From contig NZ_JAGIOO010000001.1 of NCBI RefSeq assembly GCF_017876755.1, forward strand, positions 8,417,786-8,481,785: a DNA stretch of 64,000 nt, in the 5' to 3' direction. Positions 1 through 8,367 of the stretch are shown here, piece after piece. The DNA is from Crossiella equi. Its GTDB lineage: Bacteria > Actinomycetota > Actinomycetes > Mycobacteriales > Pseudonocardiaceae. The position numbers were made by a program, and so were the translations under genes. Under the pieces are notes generated by a model. That model saw nothing but the letters and a program-made list of their open reading frames with translations. It had not been told where the DNA came from and did no database searches. Position 1 is the stretch's first letter, and the number at the start of each line of letters is the position of its first letter.

Positions 1-222
1 GCGGTCCAGGCCGACCAGGTCCGCATCGAAGGCCGCGTGGCCAAGGCCCGCGACCAGGGCCGTTCGCTGTCCCCGCCGGGCTTCCTGCGCCTGGTCACGG
101 CCCTGCCCTGGGTGCGCCGCCGCTCCGCGCGCCGCAACGCCTACGGCCCCAACCCGCCCGCCCTGCTACACCAGCCCCCGCCCGCCGGTGCGGGAAGTGA
201 CCGAACCGGTTCCAACGCCTGA
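1..222 (+). CDS. C-terminal end of an unidentified protein (5' truncated by window edge)
   Basis: Frame 1 is open from the first base to a TGA at 220-222, giving 73 visible residues. The tail is arginine-rich (ALPWVRRRSARRNAYGP) and ends in a proline-rich stretch (LLHQPPPAGAG). Codon use is normal for this genome, so this is most likely a real gene end. I do not recognise the family. Similar Arg-rich then Pro-rich tails occur in some actinomycete FAD-dependent monooxygenases, but that is only a guess and the diagnostic part lies outside the window. Confidence 0.5.
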   Translation, partial: AVQADQVRIEGRVAKARDQGRSLSPPGFLRLVTALPWVRRRSARRNAYGPNPPALLHQPPPAGAGSDRTGSNA

Positions 223-1016
223 ACGTTCGGGCAGAATCCCCTGAACCGCGTTGCCCGGACCCGAATGCCGTTCATACTCGAAACACCTCGGATACACCCG
301 CACCGGGCGACCGCCAACGCCACCCCCAGGGCAGGACCGGTCGAACCCCACCCGGTGTGCGGGCGGGGTCGGCGGCATTCCCCCTGGCCGCCGACCCCGG
401 CCCCTGCACCCCGCTGCCCGCCTTCTCCCGGTCCACGTCCGGCACCACCCCGCGCCGCCGGTCCCGGAACGACAGCATCGGCGCGGCCATCATCGTGGTC
501 ACCAGTGCCACCACGACCAGTGCGCTCAACAGGGCTGGGTCATGATGCCCGCGGCCAGGCCGACCTCGGCGTCGGGAAAGGTGACCGGGTCCTGGCCGTT
601 GACCGCCTCGACGAGCCTCACCACGTGCCCCTCCGCACCCACCTGGCCGGGGCCAGCTCCTCCCGCGACCGCGCCGTCGCCACGCCCACGACGCACCGGC
701 TGACTGATCTCGTTGGGAGAGATGAACAACAGCGGGCGCACGGGCGGGTCGAGGACGTGGCGCCGCTCGTGCCGGCCGGCGGCGGCACCGCGGTGATCCC
801 CGGCGGCCCGCCCGGCTGCGCGCCACCGCGAGCCTGCCGACACCAGGCGTACGGGCGGACCGAGCGGGGACGAGCACCCTGCCCACCCGGGTGGACGTGC
901 TCGCCCACCCGAGGCCGTGCCCGTGCGCGGCGTCAGCACGCGCCTCGGTCCGGCCGCGGTACCGGCCAGCGCCACCGTGATCGAGGAGGTGCCCGTGACG
1001 GCCGCGGGCAAGCCGG
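223..1016. other. Intergenic debris without an intact gene
   Basis: No frame in this 794-base stretch reads as a whole protein. Long open frames exist on both strands, but they are Arg/Gly/Pro-rich GC shadows. Two short stretches resemble ends of known families and are listed separately: an antiporter-like membrane segment on the minus strand near 440-620, and an acyl-CoA-synthetase-like C-terminus on the plus strand at 917-1033. The rest shows nothing I can name. The pattern suggests decayed genes. Confidence 0.5.
440..620 (-). pseudogene. Remnant of a cation:proton antiporter C-terminal membrane segment
   Basis: Reading the minus strand from about 620, one frame gives DAEVGLAAGIMTQ. After a one-base shift the next frame continues LLSALVVVALVTTMMAAPML. 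Together these resemble the last membrane helices of CPA2/Kef-type Na+/H+ antiporters, which typically read like GLxxGVxSxxLFxxLVxMALVTTxMTxPLL. No upstream antiporter sequence is open, and the two halves need a frameshift to join. I infer the decayed 3' end of a transporter gene. The match is short, so chance similarity is possible. Confidence 0.35.
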
Positions 1017-1033
1017 TCAGGCCGAGGACCTGA
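917..1033 (+). pseudogene. Remnant of an AMP-dependent acyl-CoA synthetase C-terminus
   Basis: The plus strand reads AAVPASATVIEEVPVTAAGK and then ends a few codons later at TGA 1031-1033. This closely follows the end of long-chain acyl-CoA synthetases (xAVPxxVxVxDxxPVTAVGKxxKP), including the catalytic lysine of the A10 motif (GK). Upstream the frame loses similarity within about 15 codons, so only the tail survives. Its stop lies inside the 3' end of the convergent lacI-type gene. Family assignment rests on about 25 residues. Confidence 0.35.
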
Positions 1034-2018
1034 GCACCAGCTCGGTCGGCAGGATCAGCGGGGTGGCCTGCTCGCCGTCGACCAGGCGTAGCAGCAGCCG
1101 CGTCATCTCCTGGCCCAGGGCCTGGATGGGCTGGCGGACCGTGGTCAGCGCGGGCTGGGTGTGCGCGGCGGTGACCAGGTCGTTGAAGCCGACCACGGCG
1201 ACCTGGTCGGGTACCGCGATCCGCCGCTCCCGCAACACCTCCAGCGCGCCCACGGCCATCGCGTCGGCGGCCACGAACACCGCGTCCAGGTCGGGGTGCG
1301 CGGCCAGCAGGTGCCGCATCGCCGCCGCGCCCCCGGCCTCGGTGAAGTCGCCGTGCGCCACCCGGGTGTCGTCCAGGCGGGCCAGGGCCAGGGCCTCCCG
1401 GTAGCCGAGGTGCCGGGCCACACCGACCTGCATGTCCAACTCACCGGTGATGGTGGCGATGCGGGTGCGGCCCAGGCCGATCAGGTGCTCCACGGCCAGG
1501 CGCGCGCCGCCCCGGTTGTCCGCGTCGACGTACCAGCGCGGGGTGCGCTCCAGTGGCTGGCCGCCGTGCACCACCGGCAGGCCGCTGTCCTCGGCCAGCT
1601 TGGCCAGGGGGTCGTGGCCGCGCAGGGCCAGCAGCATGATGCCGTCGGCCGAGCCGGACTGGATGATCTGGCGCAGCCGCTGCTGCCCGCGTTCGGAGGC
1701 GGCCAGCACCAGCAGCAGCTGGAGGTCGGTCTCCTCCAGCACCGCGTTCACGCCGGTGACCACCTCGGCGAAGAACTGGTTGGCGAACACCGCCGGGTCG
1801 TCGCTGGAGATCGCCAGCACGACCGCGCCGCGCCGCCGGGTGGCCAGCGAGCGGGCGGCGGTGTTGGGCACGTAGCCCAGCTCCTCGATCGCGGCCAGCA
1901 CGGCGGCCCGCGCCCGCTGGCTGACGTGCCGCCCGTTGTTGATCACTCGCGACACCGTGCCGGTGGACACCCCCGCCCGCCGGGCCACTTCCTCCAGGGT
2001 CGGCGGACGTGCCGTCAT
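1017..2018 (-). CDS. LacI-family transcriptional regulator (cellulase locus)
   Basis: A 333-residue repressor of normal LacI length. The N-terminal helix-turn-helix reads TLEEVARRAGVSTGTVSRVIN and the hinge ARSLATRRR precedes a periplasmic-binding-protein-like effector domain. I place the start at ATG 2016-2018, just before the HTH, with GCGAGG close upstream. An in-frame start at 2078 would add 20 residues that the family lacks. The gene diverges from the GH9 cellulase at 2251, and a 16-bp symmetric site with an AGCGCTTA core lies between them. By analogy with CebR-type regulators it probably represses cellulase genes until a cello-oligosaccharide binds. The ligand is inferred. Confidence 0.9.
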   Translation of the reverse strand: MTARPPTLEEVARRAGVSTGTVSRVINNGRHVSQRARAAVLAAIEELGYVPNTAARSLATRRRGAVVLAISSDDPAVFANQFFAEVVTGVNAVLEETDLQLLLVLAASERGQQRLRQIIQSGSADGIMLLALRGHDPLAKLAEDSGLPVVHGGQPLERTPRWYVDADNRGGARLAVEHLIGLGRTRIATITGELDMQVGVARHLGYREALALARLDDTRVAHGDFTEAGGAAAMRHLLAAHPDLDAVFVAADAMAVGALEVLRERRIAVPDQVAVVGFNDLVTAAHTQPALTTVRQPIQALGQEMTRLLLRLVDGEQATPLILPTELVLRSSA

Positions 2019-2104
2019 CGGGCCTCGCTCTGCAAGCGCGTACACATCGTGCACACCATTCAACTGCGGTGACGCCACGGGTTGAGCCGGTGTGGGCGCT
2101 GTTC

Positions 2105-2120
2105 CTGTTAGCGCTTACAG
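2105..2120. promoter_or_regulatory. LacI-type operator between regulator and GH9 cellulase
   Basis: CTGTTAGCGCTTACAG is a 16-bp palindrome with one mismatched pair and the central CG step typical of LacI-family operators. It lies 87 bases upstream of the regulator start and 130 bases before the cellulase start. The same core recurs at 5482-5495 and 6041-6054, which supports a shared regulator. Confidence 0.75.
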
Positions 2121-2250
2121 CCACCGTACCTCGGGCTTCGCCGCTGGGGAAGTCCCCGCACCCGGCCGTTGACAGGGCGCCGCGCGGGGCTCACCATTCC
2201 GCCTTGACGTCACGGAGCGCCGGGCCTTCCCACTGCTGAGAGGACCCGGG

Positions 2251-4449
2251 ATGTCCGTATTGCGCAGGCTGGCCGCGGCCGGTCTCCCCGCGGTGCTGTT
2301 GCTGGCCGGAGTGCCAGCGCACGCCCAGCCCGCCTACGAGCGGGTGCTGAACGGTTCGTTCGCCGAGGGCAAGTCGCCGTGGTGGAGCAGCGGGAACACC
2401 CCGTCCGCGGTCACCGACGGCCGGTTGTGCGCCCAGGTCCCGGCGGGCACCACGAACCCGTGGGAGGCGATGATCGGCCAGAACGACGTGCCCCTGGAGG
2501 CCGGGCAGCGCTACACCCTGCGGCTGACCGCCTCCGCGGACCGGGAGGTCTCGGTGCGGGCGGCCGTGCAGGCCACGGTGTCGGGGGTGGGTGGCACGCT
2601 GAACCAGGCGGTCACGCTGGGGCCGACCCCGCGCACGGTCGAGCTGTCCGGGGTGTCCCCGGCGAGCACCCGCCGGGGCCAGGTCTCGGTGCAGGCGGGC
2701 GGGGCGAGCGCGCCGTACACCCTGTGCCTGCACGCGGTCTCCCTGACCGGCGGGGCGATCCCGCCGGGCGGCGGCTGGGACTACGGCTCGCCGGTGCGCG
2801 TGAACCAGTACGCCTACGCGGTCGACGGCCCCAAGCGCGCGACCGTCGTGCACACCGCGACCACCCCGCTGCCCTGGTGGCTGCGGGCGGCCTCCGGCCG
2901 GGTGGTGGCACGCGGCCAGACCCGGGTGCACGGCGCGGACGAGGCCTCCGGGGACCACCTGCACCAGGCCGACTTCTCCGGCGTGCGCACCCCGGGCGAG
3001 GGCTACGTGCTGGTGGTGGACGGCAAGGAGAGCCTGCCGTTCGCGGTGTCCGCCGACCCGTACACCCCGCTGCGCCGGGACGCGCTGGCCTACTTCCTCC
3101 ACAACCGCAGCGGCATCGAGATCGGCGCGGACCTGGTCGGCCCGGCACACGCCCGTCCGGCCGGTCACCTGGGCGTGGCACCGAACCAGGGCGACACCTC
3201 GGTGCCGTGCCTGCCGGGCACGTGCGACTACCGGCTGGACGTGCGGGGCGGCTGGTACGACGCGGGCGACCACGGCAAGTACGTGGTCAACGGCGCCCTG
3301 GCCGCCTGGCAGCTCCAGGACCTCTACGAACGCGCGACCCAGCACGGCGACCGGGCGAGCACGCGGGACGGCCTGCTGGCCATCCCGGAACGCGCCAACG
3401 GCCTGCCGGACGTCCTGGACGAGGCCCGCTGGCAGCTGGAGTTCCTGCTGCGCATGCAGGTCCCGGCCGGACAACCGTTGGCGGGCATGGCCCACCACAA
3501 GATCCACGACGCGGCCTGGACCGGCTTCCCGATGCTCCCGCACCGCGACCCCCAGCCCCGCTACCTGCACCCGCCCACCACGGCGGCAACGCTGAACCTG
3601 GCGGCGGCCGCGGCCCAGTGCGCCCGCCTGTGGCAGCACTGGGACCCGGCCTTCGCCACCCGCTGCCGAACAGCGGCCGAAACGGCCTGGCGCGCGGCCG
3701 AGGCCAACCCGACGCACTACGCCCCACGCGAGTCCACGGGCGGCGGCCCCTACGACGACACCGACGTCCGCGACGAGTTCTCCTGGGCGGCGGCGGAGCT
3801 GTACGCGACCACACGCGACCGCGCCTACCTGCCCCACACGACGGGCACCCTGACCAAGGCGGGCTTCTCCTGGAAGGACACGGCCGGGCTGACGGACCTG
3901 GTGGTCCTGCGCCACCCGACGACCTTCCCGCTCCCGAGGGTCTGGGCGGCCCGCACCCGCCTGCTGTCACTGGCGGACAACCACCTGGCGGTCCAGCGCG
4001 ACGCGGGCTACCCGAACCCGACCCCGGACTACCCGTGGGGCTCAACGAGCGCGACGGCGAACACGGCCCAGCTGCTGGCCACGGCACACGACCTGACCGG
4101 CCGCCGCCCCTACCGCGACGCGGCCCTGGAGTCCCTGGACTACCTCCTGGGCCGCAACGCCCTGAACCAGTCGTTCGTGACGGGCTACGGCGAACGCTCC
4201 AGCCAGGACCAGCACCACCGCCACTGGTCACACTCCCTGGACCCGACCACCCCACCCCCACCCCCGGGCTCCCTGGCAGGCGGCCCGAACCCGGGCCTGC
4301 AAGACCCGGTGGCGCGCCAGAACCTCGCCGGATGCCGCCCGGCGAAGTGCTACCTGGACGACCAGGGCTCGTGGTCGACGAACGAGGTGGCGATCAACTG
4401 GAACTCCGCCCTCTCCTGGCTCACCACGTGGGCCACCAAGGCCCACTGA
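2251..4449 (+). CDS. Secreted GH9 cellulase with CBM4/9 module (endo-beta-1,4-glucanase)
   Basis: A 732-residue protein. A Sec signal peptide ends near residue 25 (PAHA-QP). A beta-sandwich resembling CBM4/9 spans about 28-165 and an Ig-like CelD N-terminal domain about 178-268 (VRVNQYAYA). The GH9 catalytic barrel runs from about 272 to 728. Catalytic features are GGWYDAGDHGKYV near 334-344 (the DAGD aspartates), the HHRHWSHS substrate loop, and NEVAINWN near 711, whose Glu is the general acid. It should hydrolyse cellulose outside the cell. GAGAGGAC precedes the ATG. The gene is followed after 58 bases by a GH6 cellulase, probably in one operon under the LacI-type operator at 2105. Confidence 0.93.
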   Translation: MSVLRRLAAAGLPAVLLLAGVPAHAQPAYERVLNGSFAEGKSPWWSSGNTPSAVTDGRLCAQVPAGTTNPWEAMIGQNDVPLEAGQRYTLRLTASADREVSVRAAVQATVSGVGGTLNQAVTLGPTPRTVELSGVSPASTRRGQVSVQAGGASAPYTLCLHAVSLTGGAIPPGGGWDYGSPVRVNQYAYAVDGPKRATVVHTATTPLPWWLRAASGRVVARGQTRVHGADEASGDHLHQADFSGVRTPGEGYVLVVDGKESLPFAVSADPYTPLRRDALAYFLHNRSGIEIGADLVGPAHARPAGHLGVAPNQGDTSVPCLPGTCDYRLDVRGGWYDAGDHGKYVVNGALAAWQLQDLYERATQHGDRASTRDGLLAIPERANGLPDVLDEARWQLEFLLRMQVPAGQPLAGMAHHKIHDAAWTGFPMLPHRDPQPRYLHPPTTAATLNLAAAAAQCARLWQHWDPAFATRCRTAAETAWRAAEANPTHYAPRESTGGGPYDDTDVRDEFSWAAAELYATTRDRAYLPHTTGTLTKAGFSWKDTAGLTDLVVLRHPTTFPLPRVWAARTRLLSLADNHLAVQRDAGYPNPTPDYPWGSTSATANTAQLLATAHDLTGRRPYRDAALESLDYLLGRNALNQSFVTGYGERSSQDQHHRHWSHSLDPTTPPPPPGSLAGGPNPGLQDPVARQNLAGCRPAKCYLDDQGSWSTNEVAINWNSALSWLTTWATKAH

Positions 4450-4507
4450 CCTGACCAAGGCCCGCCGCCCCGACCAAAGCCCACCGACCCGACGAAGGGA
4501 GTCCCCA

Positions 4508-5449
4508 ATGTCGTGGACCACCCGCCTGACCGCCACCCTGACCCTCCTCCTGGCCACCGCGACCCCAGCCGAAGCGGCCAGCCCAATCGACCTGACCAGC
4601 GGCTTCTACGTGAACCCGAACTCCACCCCGGCCACCTGGGTCCGCGACCACCCCAACGACCCCCGCACCCCGGCCATCCGAACCTCGATCGCCACCCGCC
4701 CCATCGCCCGCTGGTTCACCAACGACCCGAACACGGCCAGCCAGGTGGCCGCCTACACGGCAGCAGCCGACACCCAGGACAAACTCCCAGTCCTGGTCGC
4801 CTACAACCTCCCGGGCCGCGACGCCTGCGGCGGCCACTCAGGCGGCGGCGCGGGCACAGCGGCGGCCTACCGAACCTGGATCACCACCGTTGCCCAGGCG
4901 ATCGCCACCAAACCGGCGGTGGTGATCCTGGAACCAGACGCCCTGGGCGACTTCGACTGCATGACAACCCCCCAGATCCAGGAACGCCTCTCCCTCCTGG
5001 ACCACGCGACCCGCATGCTCAAGCAGTACGCCCCGAACACCTACACCTACCTGGACGGCGGCAACGCGGGCTGGGTGGCGGCCCCCACGATGGCGAGCAG
5101 GCTCAACCAGGCGGGCATCAGCAACACCAGGGGCTTCTCTGTCAACGTCTCCAACTACTACACCACCCAGCAGTCAGCCACCTATGCCAACGACGTGGTG
5201 AGCTCCCTGGGCCGCCCCACCAAGTTCGTCATCGACACCAGCCGCAACGCCAACGGTGGCAACGGCCAGTGGTGCAACCCCCCGGGCCGCAAACTCGGCA
5301 CCCCGGCCCAGGTGGGTGGCAACGGCGCGGAGCTCCTCCTGTGGGTCAAAACCCCGGGCAACTCCGACGGCGAATGCGGCATCGCCCCCACCACCCCGGC
5401 AGGCACCTTCAACCCAGACCTGGCCATCCGCCTCATCAACGGCACCTGA
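4508..5449 (+). CDS. Secreted GH6 cellulase (single catalytic domain)
   Basis: A 313-residue protein with a signal peptide (cleavage near AEAAS, about residue 24) and a compact GH6 barrel with no carbohydrate-binding module. Family motifs are clear: YNLPGRDACG with Asp105, VVILEPDALG with the catalytic acid Asp144, GFSVNVSNYY, WCNPPGRKLG, and LWVKTPGNSDG carrying the candidate base Asp. GH6 enzymes cut cellulose with inversion. The short chain and open motif spacing favour an endoglucanase over a processive cellobiohydrolase, but loop lengths alone do not settle that. AAGGGAG lies 9 bases before the ATG. It complements the GH9 enzyme immediately upstream. Confidence 0.92.
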   Translation: MSWTTRLTATLTLLLATATPAEAASPIDLTSGFYVNPNSTPATWVRDHPNDPRTPAIRTSIATRPIARWFTNDPNTASQVAAYTAAADTQDKLPVLVAYNLPGRDACGGHSGGGAGTAAAYRTWITTVAQAIATKPAVVILEPDALGDFDCMTTPQIQERLSLLDHATRMLKQYAPNTYTYLDGGNAGWVAAPTMASRLNQAGISNTRGFSVNVSNYYTTQQSATYANDVVSSLGRPTKFVIDTSRNANGGNGQWCNPPGRKLGTPAQVGGNGAELLLWVKTPGNSDGECGIAPTTPAGTFNPDLAIRLINGT

Positions 5450-5481
5450 CCTGAACCAGCCAACCCCTGGCACACCCGGGG

Positions 5482-5495
5482 TGTAAGCGCTTACA
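5482..5495. promoter_or_regulatory. Perfect LacI-type operator TGTAAGCGCTTACA
   Basis: A 14-bp perfect palindrome 32 bases after the GH6 stop and about 570 bases before the next gene. It matches the operator at 2106-2119 in 13 of 14 positions. It could be an upstream auxiliary site for the operon at 6065, a looping partner for the site at 2105, or control an unseen transcript. No start codon follows closely. Confidence 0.75.
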
Positions 5496-6040
5496 TGGAC
5501 GCCGGAGGGAGGTGACAGCGACGCCAACACCGTACGCACCGGCGCCCAGCGTCCACTCCGGACGCCCGCTCCCCGGCCACCCCGCCCATTCGTCCGTCCG
5601 GGCGCTACCCACCGTCTACCTCCCAGTGCCGGACGCGACATCGGCGGGCACCGGCCATAGTTGCCTCACCTCCGACCCCTGACCCACGCCTCGCCGCTGT
5701 CCCGCCACCACCACCGTCGCCACCGCCACCGCCACCGCCACCACCGCCGCCACCACCGCCACCACCACCACCGTTGCCGTCGCCAGGCGTTTGCCGCCGC
5801 CTCAGACACCGCCAGCCGTTCGCCGTTGCCCGCTGCCAACCGTCCGCCACCGCCGCCGCCATCAGTTCACCGTTGCCGCTGCCAACCGCTGGCCGTTGCC
5901 CGCCCGGGAAGGTCGCTGCGTCAGGTGGGTAAGCGCATTCCGCCGGAGGTGAGACCCCTCGACACCAAGCCAGGTACGTGATGTGACCTGACCGGATCCA
6001 CGGTTGTCAGTTGTTCGGCGCGGGAGCTAGCCTGCGTCTG
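5496..6040. repeat. Gene-free stretch with CCACCG simple-sequence tract
   Basis: This 545-base gap holds no credible gene. From 5703 to 5773 the plus strand is an almost pure CCA/CCG trinucleotide tract on a hexameric CCACCG theme, with no guanine outside CCG/GTC units. From about 5815 to 5905 the words CCGTTGCC, CGCTGCCAACCG and GCCACCG recur at irregular spacing. At 5927-5941 a degenerate operator-like word GGGTAAGCGCATTCC appears. His/Pro- or Gly-rich frames across the tract are products of the repeat, not genes. Confidence 0.7.
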
Positions 6041-6054
6041 GTAAGCGCTTTCCA
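6041..6054. promoter_or_regulatory. LacI-type operator before the dehydrogenase operon
   Basis: GGTAAGCGCTTTCC shares the AAGCGCTT core with the sites at 2105 and 5482 and is symmetric with one mismatched pair. It ends one base before the AAGGAGG ribosome-binding site (6055-6060) of the operon at 6065, where a bound repressor would block transcription. Confidence 0.75.
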
Positions 6055-6064
6055 AGGAGGCGGA

Positions 6065-7216
6065 ATGACCGAGCGAAGCCTGGGCGTCGTGCTGAACGGC
6101 GTCACGGGACGGATGGGCTACCGGCAGCACCTGGTGCGGTCGGTGCTGGCCATCCGGGAACAGGGCGGGGTGCTCCTGTCCGACGGCAGCCGGGTGCAGC
6201 TCGAACCCCTGCTGGTGGGCCGCAACGAGGCCAAGCTCGCCGAGATCGCCCAGGCCCACGGCCTCACCCGCTGGACCACGGACCTGGACGCCGCCCTCGG
6301 GGACGACGCCTACCCCCTCTACTTCGACTCCCAGCTCACCTCGGTCCGGGAGAAGTCGATCGTGCGCGCGATCGACGCCGGCAGGCACATCTACACCGAG
6401 AAGCCGGTCGCCGAGTCGGTGGAAGGCGCCCTGGACCTGGCCCGCCGCGCCACCGCGGCCGGGGTCAAGAACGGCGTCGTGCACGACAAGCTCTACCTGC
6501 CGGGCCTGCTGAAGTTGCGCCGCCTGGTGGACAGCGGCTTCTTCGGCCGGGTGCTGAGCGTGCGCGGCGAGTTCGGCTACTGGGTCTTCGAGGGCGACTG
6601 GCAGCAGGCCCAGCGCCCGAGCTGGAACTACCGGGCCGAGGACGGCGGCGGCATCACGGTGGACATGTTCTGCCACTGGAACTACGTCCTGGAGAACCTC
6701 TTCGGCCCGGTCAACGCGGTGACCGCCCGCGTGGTCACCCACATCCCCCAGCGGGTCGACGAACAGGGCGCCCCCTACGAGGCCACCGCCGACGACGCCG
6801 CCTACGCCATCTTCGAGCTCGCCGACGGCGTGATCGCCCAGCTCAACTCCTCCTGGTGCGTGCGCGTACACCGCGACGAACTGGTCGAGTTCCAGGTCGA
6901 CGGCACCCGGGGCAGCGCGGTGGCGGGCCTGCGCAACTGCGTGATCCAGCCCCGCGAGGCCACCCCGCGCCCGGTCTGGAACCCCGACCTGGCCGAGTCC
7001 CAGTCCTACCGCGCCCAGTGGCAGCCGGTCCCGGACAACACCGAGTTCGACAACGGCTTCAAGGTCCAGTGGGAACAGTTCCTCCGCCACGTCCTGGAAG
7101 ACGCCCCCCACCCCTACGACTTCATGGCGGGCGCCCGCGGCATCCGCCTGGCCGAGGCAGGCCTGGCCTCCTCCCGGGAGAACCGCAGGATCGAGCTGAC
7201 GGAGCTGGCCGAATGA
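6065..7216 (+). CDS. Gfo/Idh/MocA-family oxidoreductase
   Basis: A 383-residue NAD(P)-dependent dehydrogenase. The N-terminal Rossmann fold holds VLNGVTGRMGYRQHL, an unusual nucleotide loop. The family signature EKPVAESVEGALDLARRA lies near residues 113-130, followed by the C-terminal alpha/beta domain (GEFGYWVFEG). ATG 6065 follows AAGGAGG by 4 bases. A start at 6011 would read through the operator and is unlikely. It is the first gene of a three-gene operon whose members overlap by 4 bases (ATGA). These enzymes oxidise sugars, inositols or their acids. The substrate cannot be read from the sequence, but the LacI-type operator suggests carbohydrate catabolism. Confidence 0.9.
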   Translation: MTERSLGVVLNGVTGRMGYRQHLVRSVLAIREQGGVLLSDGSRVQLEPLLVGRNEAKLAEIAQAHGLTRWTTDLDAALGDDAYPLYFDSQLTSVREKSIVRAIDAGRHIYTEKPVAESVEGALDLARRATAAGVKNGVVHDKLYLPGLLKLRRLVDSGFFGRVLSVRGEFGYWVFEGDWQQAQRPSWNYRAEDGGGITVDMFCHWNYVLENLFGPVNAVTARVVTHIPQRVDEQGAPYEATADDAAYAIFELADGVIAQLNSSWCVRVHRDELVEFQVDGTRGSAVAGLRNCVIQPREATPRPVWNPDLAESQSYRAQWQPVPDNTEFDNGFKVQWEQFLRHVLEDAPHPYDFMAGARGIRLAEAGLASSRENRRIELTELAE

Positions 7217-8367
7217 CCACCATCGCCCTGCCCGCCGCCTTCGGCGGCCAGCACACCCTGCGCGACCCGGTGTCCTGGCCACGCCCGAACGGACCGCTGC
7301 GCTCCCGGACCGCCTTCGCCGCCGCCCACGTCGTGGCCGACCCGCTGGGCGAGAACCGCCCGGGCGCGCCCGCGGCCGTCGACTGGGAGCACACCCTGGC
7401 CTTCCGCAGGCACCTGTGGTCGTACGGCCTGGGTGTCGCGGAGGCCATGGACACCGCGCAGCGTGGCATGGGCCTGGACTGGACCACCACCCGCGAGCTG
7501 ATCCGCCGCAGCGCGTCCGAGGCCCGGACCGCGGGCGGCCGCATCGCCGCGGGCGCGGGCACCGACCACCTCGACGCGCAGACCCCCGGCCTGGACGACA
7601 TCCTGGCCGCCTACACCGAGCAGATGGAGGTCGTCCAGGACGCCGGTGCGCAGGTCATCGTGATGGCCAGCCGCCAGCTCGCCCGCGCGGCCACCAGCCC
7701 CGCCGACTACCGCCAGGTCTACGACCGCCTGCTCACCCAGGCGGACAACCCGGTGATCCTGCACTGGCTGGGCCCGATGTTCGACCCGGCCCTGACCGGC
7801 TACTGGGGCTCGACGAGCACGGAGGAGGCCACCGCCGAGTTCCTCGGCCTCATCCACGACCACGCCTCCCGGGTGGATGGCGTGAAGGTGTCCCTGCTGG
7901 ACGCCGAACACGAGAAGTCGCTGCGCGCCAAGCTCCCGCCGGGTGTCCGCCTGTACACCGGCGACGACTTCAACTACCCAGAGCTGATCAAAGGCGACGG
8001 CACCCACGCCAGCGACGCGCTGCTCGGCATCTTCGCGGCGATCGCCCCCGCCGCTTCCGGGGCTCTGCAGGCCCTGGACGACAACGACGACACCGCGTAC
8101 GAACAGGCATTCGCCCCGACGGTCCCACTGGCCCGCCACGTCTTCGGCACGCCCACCTACTACTACAAGACCGGCATCGCCTTCCTCTCCTGGTTGTCCG
8201 GACACCAGCCCGGCTTCGCCATGGTCGGTGGCCTCCAGAGCGCCCGGAGCCTGCCCCACCTGATCAAGACCTTCACCCTGGCCGACGCCGCGGGACTGTT
8301 CCCGGCCCCGGACCTCGCCGCCCACCGCATGCGGCTCCTGCTCGACCTCAACGGAGTCACCGGATGA
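7213..8367 (+). CDS. DUF993 / dihydrodipicolinate-synthase-like protein
   Basis: A 384-residue protein whose ATG overlaps the stop of the dehydrogenase (ATGA). The sequence follows the DUF993 family, predicted TIM barrels distantly related to class I aldolases: VASRQLARAA-type helices, PVILHWLGPMFDPALTGYWG, VDGVKVSLLDAEHE with a lysine at the position expected for a Schiff base, and LYTGDDFNYPELIKGDG. It probably performs an aldol-type cleavage or dehydration in the same pathway as its neighbours. That role is inferred from fold and operon, since the family lacks a firmly assigned reaction to my knowledge. Confidence 0.85.
   Translation: MTTIALPAAFGGQHTLRDPVSWPRPNGPLRSRTAFAAAHVVADPLGENRPGAPAAVDWEHTLAFRRHLWSYGLGVAEAMDTAQRGMGLDWTTTRELIRRSASEARTAGGRIAAGAGTDHLDAQTPGLDDILAAYTEQMEVVQDAGAQVIVMASRQLARAATSPADYRQVYDRLLTQADNPVILHWLGPMFDPALTGYWGSTSTEEATAEFLGLIHDHASRVDGVKVSLLDAEHEKSLRAKLPPGVRLYTGDDFNYPELIKGDGTHASDALLGIFAAIAPAASGALQALDDNDDTAYEQAFAPTVPLARHVFGTPTYYYKTGIAFLSWLSGHQPGFAMVGGLQSARSLPHLIKTFTLADAAGLFPAPDLAAHRMRLLLDLNGVTG

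Noticed and set aside
265-1404. A 379-codon plus-strand frame spanning the left intergenic region and the lacI gene
   Set aside because: It runs antisense through a clear LacI-family gene and has no recognisable domain.
5605-5981. Gly-rich and His/Pro-rich ORFs across the CCACCG tract as a structural protein
   Set aside because: The composition is dictated by the simple repeat in every frame, and the flanking sequence shows no coding bias.
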